Counted from the stretch's first letter, positions 46,968-55,916 are shown. The stretch is 64,000 nucleotides of DNA from Hyphomicrobiales bacterium (GCA_900471525.1 UCEZ01000007.1:309671-373670); one strand, 5' to 3'. The notes: generated from the letters alone by a model not told the origin. Made by a program: numbers and translations.

Positions 46968-48794
46968 ATGGCACCACCCATTCTGAAACTCGACGATATC
47001 TTCCTCTCCTTCGGTGGCACGCCGCTCTTGGCCGGCGCCAACCTGCAGGTCGAGCCCGGCGACCGCATCTGCCTCGTCGGCCGCAATGGTTCAGGCAAAT
47101 CGACCCTGATGAAGATCGCCGCCGGCCTTGCCGAACCACAGACCGGCGAGGTTTTCCGCCATCCCTCCGTCACCATCCGTTACCTCAATCAGGCCCCCGA
47201 TTTCGACGGCTTCGACACGGTGCGCGCCTATGCCGAAGCGGGCCTCGGGCCTAGCGACGATCCCTACCGCGTCGCCTATCTGCTCGAACATCTGGGCCTG
47301 ACAGGCGACGAGGACCCGACGCAACTCTCCGGCGGTGAATCCCGCCGCGCAGCGCTTGCCCGCGTCATGGCGCCGGAGCCGGACATCCTGCTCCTCGACG
47401 AACCGACCAACCATCTCGACCTGCCGACCATCGAATGGCTGGAAGGCGAGTTGATCAAGAGCCGCTCGGCCCTTGTCGTCATCTCGCATGACCGTCGCTT
47501 TCTCGAAAAGGTCTCGACTGCCACCGTCTGGCTCGATCGCGGCCAGTCCCGCCGCCTCAGCCAGGGCTTCGCTTTCTTCGAGGCATGGCGCGACAAGGTG
47601 CTGGAAGAGGAAGAGCTCGAACAGCACAAGCTCGGCAAGGAAATCGAGCGCGAGGAACACTGGCTGCGCTACGGCGTCACCGCCCGCCGCAAGCGCAACA
47701 TGCGCCGCCTCGGCGCGCTGCAGGACCTGCGCGCCAAGCATCGCGGCCATAACGGGCCGCAAGGTTCCGTTCAGGCGACGGTTTCCGACGCCCGCGAATC
47801 CGGCAAGCTGGTGATCGAAGCAGACCAGATCACCAAGACCTATGGCGAGCGCTCGATCGTCGCCCCCTTCTCGATCCGCGTCCATCGCACCGATTGCATC
47901 GGTCTCGTCGGCCCGAACGGTGCCGGCAAGACGACGCTCTTGAAGATGCTGACCGGCCAGATCAAGCCCGACAGCGGCTGGGTCAAGCTCGGCACCAATC
48001 TCGAAATCGCCACCCTCGACCAGCGCCGCGAGGACCTGAACCTCGAGGATACGCTCGCCCATTACCTCACCGACGGCCGCGGCGACAACCTGCTGGTCAA
48101 CGGCGAACAGCGCCACGTCACCGGCTATATGAAGGAATTCCTGTTCCAGCCCGAACAGGCCCGCACGCCGATCAAGAATCTCTCCGGCGGCGAGCGCGCA
48201 AGGCTGATGCTCGCCCGCATCCTGTCGCGCCCGACCAACCTTCTTATCCTCGACGAACCGACCAACGACCTCGACATCGAGACTCTGGACCTGCTTCAGG
48301 AAATCGTCGCCGGCTTCTCCGGCACCGTCATCCTCGTTTCCCACGACCGCGACTTCCTCGACCGCACCGTCACCTCGACCATCGCGCCTGCCAATCCGGA
48401 CGCGCCCGACGGCCGCTGGATCGAATATGCCGGCGGCTATTCCGACATGATGGCGCAGCGCAAGGGCGCATTGGACGAGAAGAAGCGCACTGAGAAGGCG
48501 GAGAAAGCCAAATCCGGCGACAATGGCGGCTCAACCGCCGCCCCGAAGGCCGGCAAGGGTAAACTCTCCTTCAAACAGAAGTTCGCGCTGGAAAACCTGC
48601 CGAAGGAAATGGAGAGGGCCGAAACCGAAATCGCCAGGCGCGAAAAGGAAATGGCCGACCCCAACCTCTTTTCGAAGAACCCAACCCGCTTCTCGGCGGT
48701 CGCCGCCGAACTCGAAAAACTCCGCGCTTCCATCACCAGGATGGAAGAGGAATGGCTGGAGCTGGAAATGTTGCGGGAAGAGATCGAGGGGTAA
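46968..48794 (+). CDS. ABC-F family ATPase (Uup-type)
   Basis: This 608-aa protein has two ABC domains and no membrane segment. The first Walker A is GRNGSGKST and the second GPNGAGKTT. Signatures are LSGGESRRAALAR and LSGGERARLMLAR, with Walker B sites ILLLDEPTNHLD and LLILDEPTNDLD. The inter-domain linker is basic and helical. The C-terminal region is a coiled coil (about 540-608), as in Uup. ABC-F proteins act on the ribosome or on branched DNA intermediates. It starts 2 nt after thiN; a longer reading frame through thiN is spurious. Confidence 0.93.
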   Translation: MAPPILKLDDIFLSFGGTPLLAGANLQVEPGDRICLVGRNGSGKSTLMKIAAGLAEPQTGEVFRHPSVTIRYLNQAPDFDGFDTVRAYAEAGLGPSDDPYRVAYLLEHLGLTGDEDPTQLSGGESRRAALARVMAPEPDILLLDEPTNHLDLPTIEWLEGELIKSRSALVVISHDRRFLEKVSTATVWLDRGQSRRLSQGFAFFEAWRDKVLEEEELEQHKLGKEIEREEHWLRYGVTARRKRNMRRLGALQDLRAKHRGHNGPQGSVQATVSDARESGKLVIEADQITKTYGERSIVAPFSIRVHRTDCIGLVGPNGAGKTTLLKMLTGQIKPDSGWVKLGTNLEIATLDQRREDLNLEDTLAHYLTDGRGDNLLVNGEQRHVTGYMKEFLFQPEQARTPIKNLSGGERARLMLARILSRPTNLLILDEPTNDLDIETLDLLQEIVAGFSGTVILVSHDRDFLDRTVTSTIAPANPDAPDGRWIEYAGGYSDMMAQRKGALDEKKRTEKAEKAKSGDNGGSTAAPKAGKGKLSFKQKFALENLPKEMERAETEIARREKEMADPNLFSKNPTRFSAVAAELEKLRASITRMEEEWLELEMLREEIEG

Positions 48795-48868
48795 AACACT
48801 CCTCCACAGCGCCGCGCCTCATTCATGACGCCACAGTACATGACACGACGTATTTCTGCACTGGGTTG

Positions 48869-48981
48869 CCCCTCACCCTAGCCCTCTCCCCGCGTGCGGG
48901 GAGAGGGGATGACGGAGATGGCCGCTTGTTCCTTCTCCCCGTCTCGACGGGGAGAAGGTGCCCGATAGGGCGGATGAGGGG
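48869..48981. repeat. Palindromic intergenic repeat, family A copy 3
   Basis: The element begins CCCCTCACCCTAGCCCTCTC and ends GGGCGGATGAGGGG, the same ends as A1. The inner hairpins CCCCGCGTGCGGGG and CTCCCCGTCTCGACGGGGAG have diverged loops but paired stems. This pattern of compensated change in the stems suggests that structure, not sequence alone, is kept. It lies between convergent ABC-F and histidine kinase genes. Confidence 0.85.
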
Positions 48982-49059
48982 CGATTGTCGTGCACCTTGT
49001 CAGGAAGCGCAAAGGACGCTGTAGCACTTTAAATTTGCTGCATAATTGCGACGCCGGAA

Positions 49060-50520
49060 TTATTGAGTACCCAGGCGATCCCGCGCCACGGCAAGTCGTA
49101 TCGACAGACCCTCTGGCTTCCAATCACGGACAATCTCACCGCCCAGCTGGTTTCGCACCGTCGCCTTGCCAAGCAACGTGCCGAACCCCTCTCCGTCAGC
49201 CTGCCGATCGACTGGCGGCCCACCGCGCTCGGTCCATGTCAGGATAAAGCGGTCTGCCTCCTCGCGGCAGGCGATATTGAGGACGCCTTCGGCAACGGAC
49301 AAGGCGCCGTATTTGGCAGCGTTCGTCGCAAATTCGTGCAGCAGCAATGCAAAGCTCGTAACGGCGGCCCCACCGATGGGAATATCCGGACCGGTGACAA
49401 CGGCACGAGGCTGAGGAATGTCTAGGCCGGTACGATAGGGCGCCAGGATCGTTTCGATCAACCGATGCAGCGTCGTGCTCTGCTCGGTTCTTCCGCTCGC
49501 CTCGGAGGTCGATGGAACCGTCAGCGCATGGGCTTGCGCCAGCGCATTCAGCCGGTCTCGAACGGCCGAGGCAAGCTCCGCCGGCGTGCTTTCCGAACGC
49601 GCGCTGAGGGAGACGACGCCGCTCGCCAGCGCGAACAGATTCTTGACGCGGTGATCCATTTCCCGAATGAGAAGGTGCTGCTGTTCCTCCGCACGCCGGC
49701 GCTCGGTGATATCGCGCGCGATCTTCGAAGCGCCGATAACCCTGCCGTCACGACTTCTGATCGGAGACACCGACAGGGAAATCTCGACAAGGGTCCCGTC
49801 CTTGCGCCGCCGGATGGTCTCGTAGTGGTCGATGCGTTCGCCGCGGTGAATGCGGGCCAGGATTTCCGGTTCCTCGTTGTGCCGATCCAGCGGAATCAAA
49901 ATGGTGACAGGTTTGCCGATGATTTCAGCTGCGGTATAGCCAAACAGACGCTCCGCGCCACGGTTCCAGCTGATGATCGTGCCCTTGAGATCCTTGGCAA
50001 TGATCGCATCGTCCGAGGATTCGACGATGGCGGAAAACCGTTGTGCCGCCTCATCGACGATTGTCCGTTCCGTGAGGTCGACCAGCATATTGACGGCGCC
50101 GGTGAGATTGCCGTCCTCATCAAAGAGCGGGGTTGGAAATGCCAGGAAGGAAATACGCGTGCCATCGGGGCGTTCGGCGATCGCTTCCAACCCTCGATTG
50201 GCGCGCCTTTCCTTCAGCGCTGTGGCCATCGGGCACTCGTCGTGAGGCAAAGGCGTGCCATCGGGCCAATACAGCTTCCATGATCCGCAGAATTCGCTTT
50301 TGCCGACCTCCGGTCGAACGCCCCACATTTCGACGGCAGCACTGTTATAGAACGTTATCCGGCCCCTCGCATCCGTCATGTAGATCGGCTCCGGAAGGGC
50401 CTCGAGAATGTGTTGAACGTTCACATCCACAGCAGAAGAATGCTTCTGCCTCTTGTCGGAAAACGGTGTTTCGATACTCCCGGCATCGTCATTCGTTGGG
50501 CCGAGCAATAGTGAGCTCAT
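49060..50520 (-). CDS. PAS-PAS HWE-family sensor histidine kinase
   Basis: This 486-aa soluble kinase has two PAS domains (about 37-150 and 158-275). An HWE/HisKA_2 transmitter follows, with phosphoacceptor His290 in REMDHRVKNLFAL, N-box HEFATNAAKYG (N400) and the WxE motif W429-T-E431 that names the group. There is no membrane helix, so it senses an internal signal. HWE kinases in rhizobia often act in the general stress or light response. No response regulator is adjacent. Confidence 0.93.
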   Translation of the reverse strand: MSSLLLGPTNDDAGSIETPFSDKRQKHSSAVDVNVQHILEALPEPIYMTDARGRITFYNSAAVEMWGVRPEVGKSEFCGSWKLYWPDGTPLPHDECPMATALKERRANRGLEAIAERPDGTRISFLAFPTPLFDEDGNLTGAVNMLVDLTERTIVDEAAQRFSAIVESSDDAIIAKDLKGTIISWNRGAERLFGYTAAEIIGKPVTILIPLDRHNEEPEILARIHRGERIDHYETIRRRKDGTLVEISLSVSPIRSRDGRVIGASKIARDITERRRAEEQQHLLIREMDHRVKNLFALASGVVSLSARSESTPAELASAVRDRLNALAQAHALTVPSTSEASGRTEQSTTLHRLIETILAPYRTGLDIPQPRAVVTGPDIPIGGAAVTSFALLLHEFATNAAKYGALSVAEGVLNIACREEADRFILTWTERGGPPVDRQADGEGFGTLLGKATVRNQLGGEIVRDWKPEGLSIRLAVARDRLGTQ

Positions 50521-51171
50521 TCGTTACTCCGTAGGCGCCTCGATCGGCTTTCTGCGGCCGGGAATTTATTCGCAAAGGCATAGGATGATAATCTTTCCGC
50601 AAGCTCATGTATATCGCTGATGTGGTCGTCGGAAAGACCTTCTGGCCGCTCTGTCAACGGCCGCCACCGCGCCGCATCCCCCCGGAAACGCATCCCCGCA
50701 AATCCCCGCCCTCTGCACCTGTGCCACAATCCTCCCGTCCTGCCACGGATACACCGGTTTGCGTTGCCGGCGAGGCGGGACCGGTGCCCGGAGGGTTTGG
50801 CGGAACGCGCGCGAAATCCCTGGGGCTGCGTGAAAGGCGGTTCTCCTCCGGTTCGTTAATGAACCGGGCGTGCCGGGCCATCACGCCGTCTTTTGACGGT
50901 CCAGGATGTGCTCCGCCTCATTGAAAAGCCCGGCGGATAAGCGGCCGGGCCGGGGCATTGGAGGCCTCTCCCTCAAAAGAGAGGCGCAGAAGAACCTGAG
51001 AAGCGTGGCAAAAGACACCGAAGCGGGGCACATCGCGTGTCACCTATTCTACCTTACCTGAGGCACCCGATGTGCCCCGGCCGATACCGCCGCGCCTTTG
51101 GCCGGTGAAACTTGCAGATGGTTCAGGCCACGGGCGAGAAAGCGCCGCGTGAATGCAAGCGCATGCGCAGG
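50521..51171. other. Gene-free, structured gap
   Basis: No convincing gene is seen in these 651 nt. Short GC-rich frames exist on both strands without ribosome sites. A hairpin GCCTCTC-N8-GAGAGGC lies at 50964-50985. An 11-bp perfect inverted repeat GGGGCACATCG (51025-51035) / CGATGTGCCCC (51068-51078) lies downstream. The stretch 50900-51080 could encode a small RNA or be the leader or trailer of a flanking gene. It is one of the two longest gene-free stretches in the window. Confidence 0.45.
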
Positions 51172-52626
51172 TTATGGTGATGACATATCGGCGGTCGCGC
51201 CAATGCCTCGGCCGTCGTTCGGCGGGAGCTGCTCCGCAACATCGATCCGTCCGAACACGCCGATCCTCTTGCCCCGATAGGGCGCGTCCAGGATCCGGCG
51301 ATAGGCGGAAACCTCCTTGGGGTCTTTGTAGATGACGACGGCCAGACCATTTGGGTGCAGTGCAGACCAAGCCTCAAGCTCGCGTGGCGGCACATCGGCG
51401 ATCGGTCTTTCAAGGCCCGCCAGAAAGCCCAGCTCGGCATGATAGTTGCTCACAAAGGCCCAGTCTTTGTCCTGGTTCGCCTGAACGTAGGTGGCGATCG
51501 GCGTGAGATCGTAGCGCGTCAGGAAGGTCAGGGCGGCGGCGGCTTGTCCCGCAACGATCAGGCTGACCATGACAACCGTCGTCCGCGCCAGCTTTCGCGT
51601 GGAGACGCTTTGAAGGCAAAGTGCGATGAGGAGCACAACGCCCGGCATCAGCGGCATGAGGTAATGCGGCTGCTTGTTGCTGACCAGGCAATAGCAGAGG
51701 AACGTCGGCACGATCCAGGATGCGAGGAACCGCTTTCCCTCGGTGTCCAGAAGGCTGCCGCGCAGCCTGGCGGCGCCCCGCCAGAAATCGGGGATGAAAA
51801 TCCATGGAAGGAACATCACCGGCAGAAGCGGAAGATAGGCGTAGAACGGCGCCACATGGGCATCGAGACTGCCGGTCACGCGACCGGCTGTCTGTTCCCA
51901 CAGCAGCCAATAGGCAAAATTGGCGTCGGCACGGGCCAGCACCGGGATCAGCCAGGCAAGCACGATGACAAGAGCGATGGCACCGGCGAGCATGTTGCCT
52001 GCGTACCAGGTGCGGATACTGCCGATATTTTTTGCCCAATAGGGAGCAAGGAGGATGGGAAAGAAGATGCAGAATGGGGCAAAGGGCCCCTTGGCGAGAC
52101 CTCCCAGACCCAGGGAAACGCCGATCAGGATGATGTGGCGCCATTGTCTTTCACGGGAATAAAGGACGATGCCGATCAACGACAACAGCACGAAAACGGT
52201 CAATGTCGTGTCGAACATGACGACGGTGCTGTAGGCGAGAAACGGCACGCTGGCGACCATGATCAGCCTGGTGCGGTTGTTGTCGTCAAGAACCTCCGGA
52301 AAAAGCATGCGGCCGAGCACGCCGGTGAGATAGACGCTGACCAGCGCCGACAGGACAACCGGTATGGTTGCGGCCCAGCGGCTCACGCCGAGAACGGCCC
52401 AGGACGCGTTGATCAGCCAGAACAACAGAGGCGGCTTGTGGTGGTAGGGCTGGAAGTTGAGTGTCAGCGGCTCAAGCCAGCCCTGACGCAGATACATTTC
52501 CCATGCGACGCTCATGTAGCGCGTCTCGTCGACCGGCAAGAGCGGTCTGAAGCCGATCGCGGCGGCGTACAGGAGAAGTATCGTTGCCGGTAGCCAAAGT
52601 AGCGTTGTCAGCGCAGTCCGCTTCAT
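51172..52626 (-). CDS. Glycosyltransferase family 39 (ArnT/PMT-like) membrane protein
   Basis: This 484-aa protein has about twelve membrane helices. The first periplasmic loop carries the catalytic Asp-Glu motif (LLPVDETRYMSVAWEM), and further along are the PYHHKPPLLFWL and GLAKGPFAPF segments typical of GT39/ArnT-type transferases. These use polyprenyl-phosphate sugars to modify lipid A or other envelope glycans. The start at 52626 is the first ATG compatible with the first helix. It is transcribed alone; the sugar donor and acceptor are unknown. Confidence 0.9.
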   Translation of the reverse strand: MKRTALTTLLWLPATILLLYAAAIGFRPLLPVDETRYMSVAWEMYLRQGWLEPLTLNFQPYHHKPPLLFWLINASWAVLGVSRWAATIPVVLSALVSVYLTGVLGRMLFPEVLDDNNRTRLIMVASVPFLAYSTVVMFDTTLTVFVLLSLIGIVLYSRERQWRHIILIGVSLGLGGLAKGPFAPFCIFFPILLAPYWAKNIGSIRTWYAGNMLAGAIALVIVLAWLIPVLARADANFAYWLLWEQTAGRVTGSLDAHVAPFYAYLPLLPVMFLPWIFIPDFWRGAARLRGSLLDTEGKRFLASWIVPTFLCYCLVSNKQPHYLMPLMPGVVLLIALCLQSVSTRKLARTTVVMVSLIVAGQAAAALTFLTRYDLTPIATYVQANQDKDWAFVSNYHAELGFLAGLERPIADVPPRELEAWSALHPNGLAVVIYKDPKEVSAYRRILDAPYRGKRIGVFGRIDVAEQLPPNDGRGIGATADMSSP

Positions 52627-52830
52627 TCGTGCCGTCCGTGTCCATCTGCGATCTGGTAGGCCGGACGCTAGGACATCGCGGCATTGCCTGCTGTTCCTGG
52701 CGGGTAAATCCAATTCACCTGACAGTAACCTGAACGACAGCAAATTTGCTGACGGGACGAACCGACCGGATTGGTCATTCAAGATTTTGAGGAGAACATT
52801 CATGGGAACGCACGAGCGTAAATCGTCCCC

Positions 52831-53262
52831 TCACACGCACCTCTGGCTCAACGCCGCCACCCGCCCATGCCAGACGACAAGGCAGGGCGCGATCACCAGT
52901 TCCATCCCCAGCCCGAGCAGATGCCCGGCCGATGGTTCGCCGGCAATCAGCAACGAGAGAAACCGCGCCAGCCCGCCGCAGAACGTGAGGATTGCCAGGA
53001 GCCGGATGCGCTCCGTCTTCTTTTCGATCGCTGGAATGCATGTGTACCAGCCGATCCCGAAGGCGAGGAAAAGGCCGGACAGGAAACGGACATGGCTGTC
53101 GAGATCGGCGGGACCCGCCTTGACACCAAGAAACCCGGCACCGGTCACGACACCGCATACGCCGGCGAATACCGGCAATATGGCGAGAACGGCGACGGTC
53201 ACCTGCAGCAACCGGCGCTGCCGGAAATCCGTCGGGCTGATTTGGTAAGCCAGGCTGGGCAT
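52831..53262 (-). CDS. DUF4345-like membrane protein
   Basis: This 143-aa protein has four predicted helices, with RLLQVTVAVLAILPVFAGVCGVVTGAGFLG, then a conserved DSHVRFLSGLFLAFGIGWYTCI and a final GLGMELVIAPCLVVWH. It fits the DUF4345 pattern I know from proteobacteria. Function is unknown. The start at 53262 has a GGAG site. It is divergent from the ArsR-type gene with the operator-like repeat between them, so it may be under the same regulator. Confidence 0.8.
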   Translation of the reverse strand: MPSLAYQISPTDFRQRRLLQVTVAVLAILPVFAGVCGVVTGAGFLGVKAGPADLDSHVRFLSGLFLAFGIGWYTCIPAIEKKTERIRLLAILTFCGGLARFLSLLIAGEPSAGHLLGLGMELVIAPCLVVWHGRVAALSQRCV

Positions 53263-53344
53263 CGCGCATTCTCCAGAGACATCAGCGATACGACAGTCGG
53301 CGCGCGCCAGTTTCAGACTGCGGCTACACATCGGCGTGAACACA

Positions 53345-53368
53345 ATAGTTAGTAATCTGCTTAACTAT
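53345..53368. promoter_or_regulatory. Inverted repeat between DUF4345 and ArsR genes
   Basis: Arms ATAGTTA (53345-53351) and TAACTAT (53362-53368) are separated by 10 nt in the divergent gap. This is the form expected for an ArsR-type operator. It is 38 nt from the ArsR start and 83 nt from the DUF4345 start. Confidence 0.5.
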
Positions 53369-53405
53369 CTCTTGTGCGTAGCATCACGTCGTGATACTTA
53401 GGCAT

Positions 53406-53780
53406 ATGCTTAACCAATCAAACCAACTTGATCTCATGTTCCAGGCGCTCGCCGATCCGGCGCGGCGCATGATGGTGGACCGGCTCTGCCGCGGACCGGC
53501 TTCGGTCAGCGAACTGGCCGGACCGCTCACCATGTCGCTGCCCTCGGTGATGCAGCACCTGCAGGTGCTGGAACTGAGCGGCCTCGTCCATTCGCGGAAG
53601 ATCGGACGGGTCCGCACCTGCACGATCGACCGCCAGGTGTTGACCCAGGCGGAACAATGGATCTCCGACCGCCGCGCATTGTGGGAACGCCGCCTCGATG
53701 CGCTGGGGGAGTATCTCGCCGACAACCCGGAAGAGCCAGAGCCTATTCAAACAGCGGCAAATCAAGGGAGTGAAACATGA
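53406..53780 (+). CDS. ArsR-type HTH regulator
   Basis: This 124-aa winged-helix protein begins MLNQSNQLDLMFQALADPARRMMVDRL, the usual start of ArsR proteins paired with SRPBCC genes. Its recognition helix lies in MSLPSVMQHLQVLELSGLVH. It lacks obvious metal-binding Cys pairs, so it probably senses something else or acts with its operon partners. GTG 53391 is an alternative start. It overlaps the next gene by 4 nt. Confidence 0.88.
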   Translation: MLNQSNQLDLMFQALADPARRMMVDRLCRGPASVSELAGPLTMSLPSVMQHLQVLELSGLVHSRKIGRVRTCTIDRQVLTQAEQWISDRRALWERRLDALGEYLADNPEEPEPIQTAANQGSET

Positions 53781-54250
53781 CCGACCGCAGCGTGACCCAT
53801 GCCAGTTTCGTCATAGAGCGCGTCTACGACGCCTCGCCCGCCCGCGTCTTTGCGGCCTTTTCCGACCCGGCCGCCCGCGACCGCTGGTTCGTGAAATCCG
53901 ACAGCTGGCCGATTGCCGAATACACCTTCGACTTCCGCGTCGGCGGCCGCGAATCCGGCCGCTTCAGCCCGGACGGCACGATGATGGTCTACAACGAAAC
54001 CATCTATCAGGACATTGTACCGGACAACCGGATGGTCTTCGCCTACACCATGATGATCGGCGACAAGCGGATATCCGCGTCGCTCGCCACCGTCGAACTG
54101 AAATCAGAGGGTAAGAAAACCCGGCTTTTCTACACCGAACAGGGCGCCTTCCTCGATGGGCTCGACCAGGTCGCCGATCGCGAAAAAGGCTGCCGCGATC
54201 TCTACGAACAGCTCGCCGTGGAACTCGAGCGCGACACGGCGACCGCCTGA
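53777..54250 (+). CDS. SRPBCC (AHSA1-like) protein 1
   Basis: This 157-aa START/Bet v 1-fold protein has ERVYDASPARVFAAFSDPAARDRWF at the start and FDFRVGGRESGRFSPDG in the middle. AHSA1-like SRPBCC proteins bind hydrophobic ligands; the bacterial ones paired with ArsR have no defined ligand. It overlaps the ArsR gene by 4 nt and is followed 27 nt later by a paralogue. Confidence 0.9.
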   Translation: MTDRSVTHASFVIERVYDASPARVFAAFSDPAARDRWFVKSDSWPIAEYTFDFRVGGRESGRFSPDGTMMVYNETIYQDIVPDNRMVFAYTMMIGDKRISASLATVELKSEGKKTRLFYTEQGAFLDGLDQVADREKGCRDLYEQLAVELERDTATA

Positions 54251-54277
54251 AACAGACATGGATGAAAGGAGACCGTC

Positions 54278-54751
54278 ATGACTGAACGATCAACCAAACA
54301 TTCCACCATCGTGCTTGAACGCACCTACGACACTTCACCGGCGCGCGTCTTTGCCGCTTGGTCCAATCCCGACGCCCTCCTGCGCTGGGGCTCACCCAGC
54401 GAAGGCTGGGATGTTGCCTATGAGCGTTTCGACTTTCGCACCGGTGGCAGCGATGTCAGCCGGTTCGGTCCGAAAGGTGGACCGGTCTTCGTGAACGAGA
54501 CCTTCTATCAGGACATCGTGCTCAACACGCGCATTGTCTCAGCGAGCAATATGACGTCGGATGATAAGCGACTTTTCGCCGGCCTGCTCACCGTCGAGTT
54601 CATCGCCGCCGGCAAGGCTTGCCGGATGGTTATGACCGAACAGGGCGTCTTCCTTGACGGTCACGACAAGCCGGAAAACCATGAGGCCGGCTGGAACGAG
54701 ATGCTCGACAATCTCGGCATCGAACTCAAGCGCACGCAGGCCGCCGCCTGA
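54278..54751 (+). CDS. SRPBCC (AHSA1-like) protein 2
   Basis: This 157-aa paralogue of the preceding gene has the same length and motif order: ERTYDTSPARVFAAWSNPDALLRW, FDFRTGGSDVSRFGPKG and TEQGVFLDGHDKPENHE. The two share the NETxYQDIV and TEQGxFLDG segments, so they probably arose by tandem duplication. It has a good AAAGGAG ribosome site. It ends the ArsR operon. Confidence 0.9.
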   Translation: MTERSTKHSTIVLERTYDTSPARVFAAWSNPDALLRWGSPSEGWDVAYERFDFRTGGSDVSRFGPKGGPVFVNETFYQDIVLNTRIVSASNMTSDDKRLFAGLLTVEFIAAGKACRMVMTEQGVFLDGHDKPENHEAGWNEMLDNLGIELKRTQAAA

Positions 54752-54771
54752 TCTGATATCGCCACCCCGGT

Positions 54772-54791
54772 CCGGCGCATGTACGCGCCGG
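54772..54791 (+). terminator. Possible terminator after the SRPBCC pair
   Basis: The stem CCGGCGC / GCGCCGG closes ATGTAC, 20 nt after the SRPBCC-2 stop. The T-tract is weak and not adjacent, so the call is uncertain. It also lies just upstream of the metA promoter. Confidence 0.4.
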
Positions 54792-54798
54792 AACGACA

Positions 54799-54827
54799 TT
54801 GATTTTCGCGCGGACAGGCGCTATTTA
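54799..54827 (+). promoter_or_regulatory. Putative metA promoter
   Basis: TTGATT (54799-54804) and TATTTA (54822-54827) are spaced 17 nt. Transcription would begin at about 54834, which is the first base of the SAM-II aptamer. That fit supports the call more than the hexamers do. Confidence 0.55.
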
Positions 54828-54833
54828 AGCATC

Positions 54834-54890
54834 TCGTGGTGATTTGGCCGGCCGGCTTGCAGCCACGTTAAATAAGTCGCTAAAGGGCCG
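54834..54890 (+). ncRNA. SAM-II riboswitch upstream of metA
   Basis: The conserved blocks are CGTGGTGATTTG at the 5-prime end, the stem partner CAGCCACG after the loop, then TTAAATAAGTCGCTAAAGGG, which forms the pseudoknot. This matches the metA-type SAM-II aptamer of Rhizobiales. It ends about 100 nt before the metA start. S-adenosylmethionine binding should reduce metA expression. Confidence 0.95.
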
Positions 54891-54989
54891 TGCATGCGCA
54901 AGCAAGCGGGCCCGGTAGCGATTCATCGTTGCCGGTTTTTTTGTGCCGGCCAGTCCGTAGCCACCTGTCCGTAGACCCGAGTGTTGCCC

Positions 54990-55916
54990 ATGCCCATCAA
55001 GATTCCCGACACGCTGCCCGCCTTCGAAACCCTCGTCAAAGAGGGCGTGCGGGTGATGACCGAAACCGCGGCGATCCGTCAGGACATTCGCCCGCTGCAG
55101 ATCGGGCTCTTGAACCTCATGCCGAACAAGATCAAGACCGAGGTCCAGATGGCGCGCCTCGTCGGCGCCTCGCCGCTGCAGGTCGAGTTCACTCTCATCC
55201 GGCTCGGCGGACACAAGGCCAAGAACACGCCGGAGGAGCATCTGCTCGCCTTCTACGAGACCTGGGAAGAAGTGAAGCACCGGACATTCGACGGCCTGAT
55301 CATCACCGGCGCGCCGGTCGAGACGCTGGACTATGAGGACGTCACCTACTGGAACGAAATGCGTGAAATCCTCGACTGGACGCACACCCATGTCCATTCG
55401 ACGCTCAACATCTGCTGGGGAGCGATGGCGGCCATCTATCATTTCCATGGCGTGCCGAAATACACGCTGAAGGAAAAGGCTTTTGGCGTCTATCGCCACC
55501 ACAATCTCAATCCGTCCTCGCCCTATTTGAGCGGCTTCTCCGACGATTTCCAGATTCCGGTGTCGCGCTGGACCGAGGTGCGCCGCGCCGATATCGAGAA
55601 AAAGCCAGAGCTCGAAATCCTGATGGAATCCGACGAGATGGGCGTCTGCTTCGTGCATGAGAAGGCAGGCAACCGGCTCTACGTCTTCAACCATGTCGAG
55701 TATGATTCGACCTCACTGTCGGACGAATATTTCCGCGACGTCGATGCAGGCGTACCGATCAAGATGCCGCACAACCATTTCCCCCACAACGACCCGGAAC
55801 TGCCGCCGCAGAACCGCTGGCGCAGCCACGCCCATCTGTTGTTCGGCAACTGGATCAACGATATCTACCAGACGACGCCTTATGATCTGGCGGATATCGG
55901 GAAGGACAGGCGGTGA
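54990..55916 (+). CDS. metA: Homoserine O-acyltransferase MetA, acetyl-type by E111
   Basis: This 308-aa MetA-fold enzyme starts [15 protein letters not shown] and has the catalytic Cys142 in [13 protein letters not shown]. It activates homoserine for methionine synthesis. Residue 111 is Glu, in [11 protein letters not shown]. In the literature Glu at this place gives acetyl-CoA use and Gly succinyl-CoA use, so O-acetylhomoserine is the predicted product. The start is ATG 54990, nine nt inside the open frame. It is under a SAM-II riboswitch and shares TGA/GTG overlap with the GNAT gene. Confidence 0.94.
   Translation: MPIKIPDTLPAFETLVKEGVRVMTETAAIRQDIRPLQIGLLNLMPNKIKTEVQMARLVGASPLQVEFTLIRLGGHKAKNTPEEHLLAFYETWEEVKHRTFDGLIITGAPVETLDYEDVTYWNEMREILDWTHTHVHSTLNICWGAMAAIYHFHGVPKYTLKEKAFGVYRHHNLNPSSPYLSGFSDDFQIPVSRWTEVRRADIEKKPELEILMESDEMGVCFVHEKAGNRLYVFNHVEYDSTSLSDEYFRDVDAGVPIKMPHNHFPHNDPELPPQNRWRSHAHLLFGNWINDIYQTTPYDLADIGKDRR

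Noticed and set aside
39002..48981. Family A repeats as a CRISPR array or as IS ends
   Set aside because: Copies are kilobases apart in different gaps with no regular spacers, no cas genes and no transposase.
50607..50924. Small plus-strand frame in the gap after the histidine kinase
   Set aside because: Pro/Arg-rich product, no ribosome site, no motif.
52787..53248. Plus-strand gene with GAGGAG and ATG at 52801
   Set aside because: The start signal is good, but the frame is almost wholly antisense to the DUF4345 gene and has no recognisable content.
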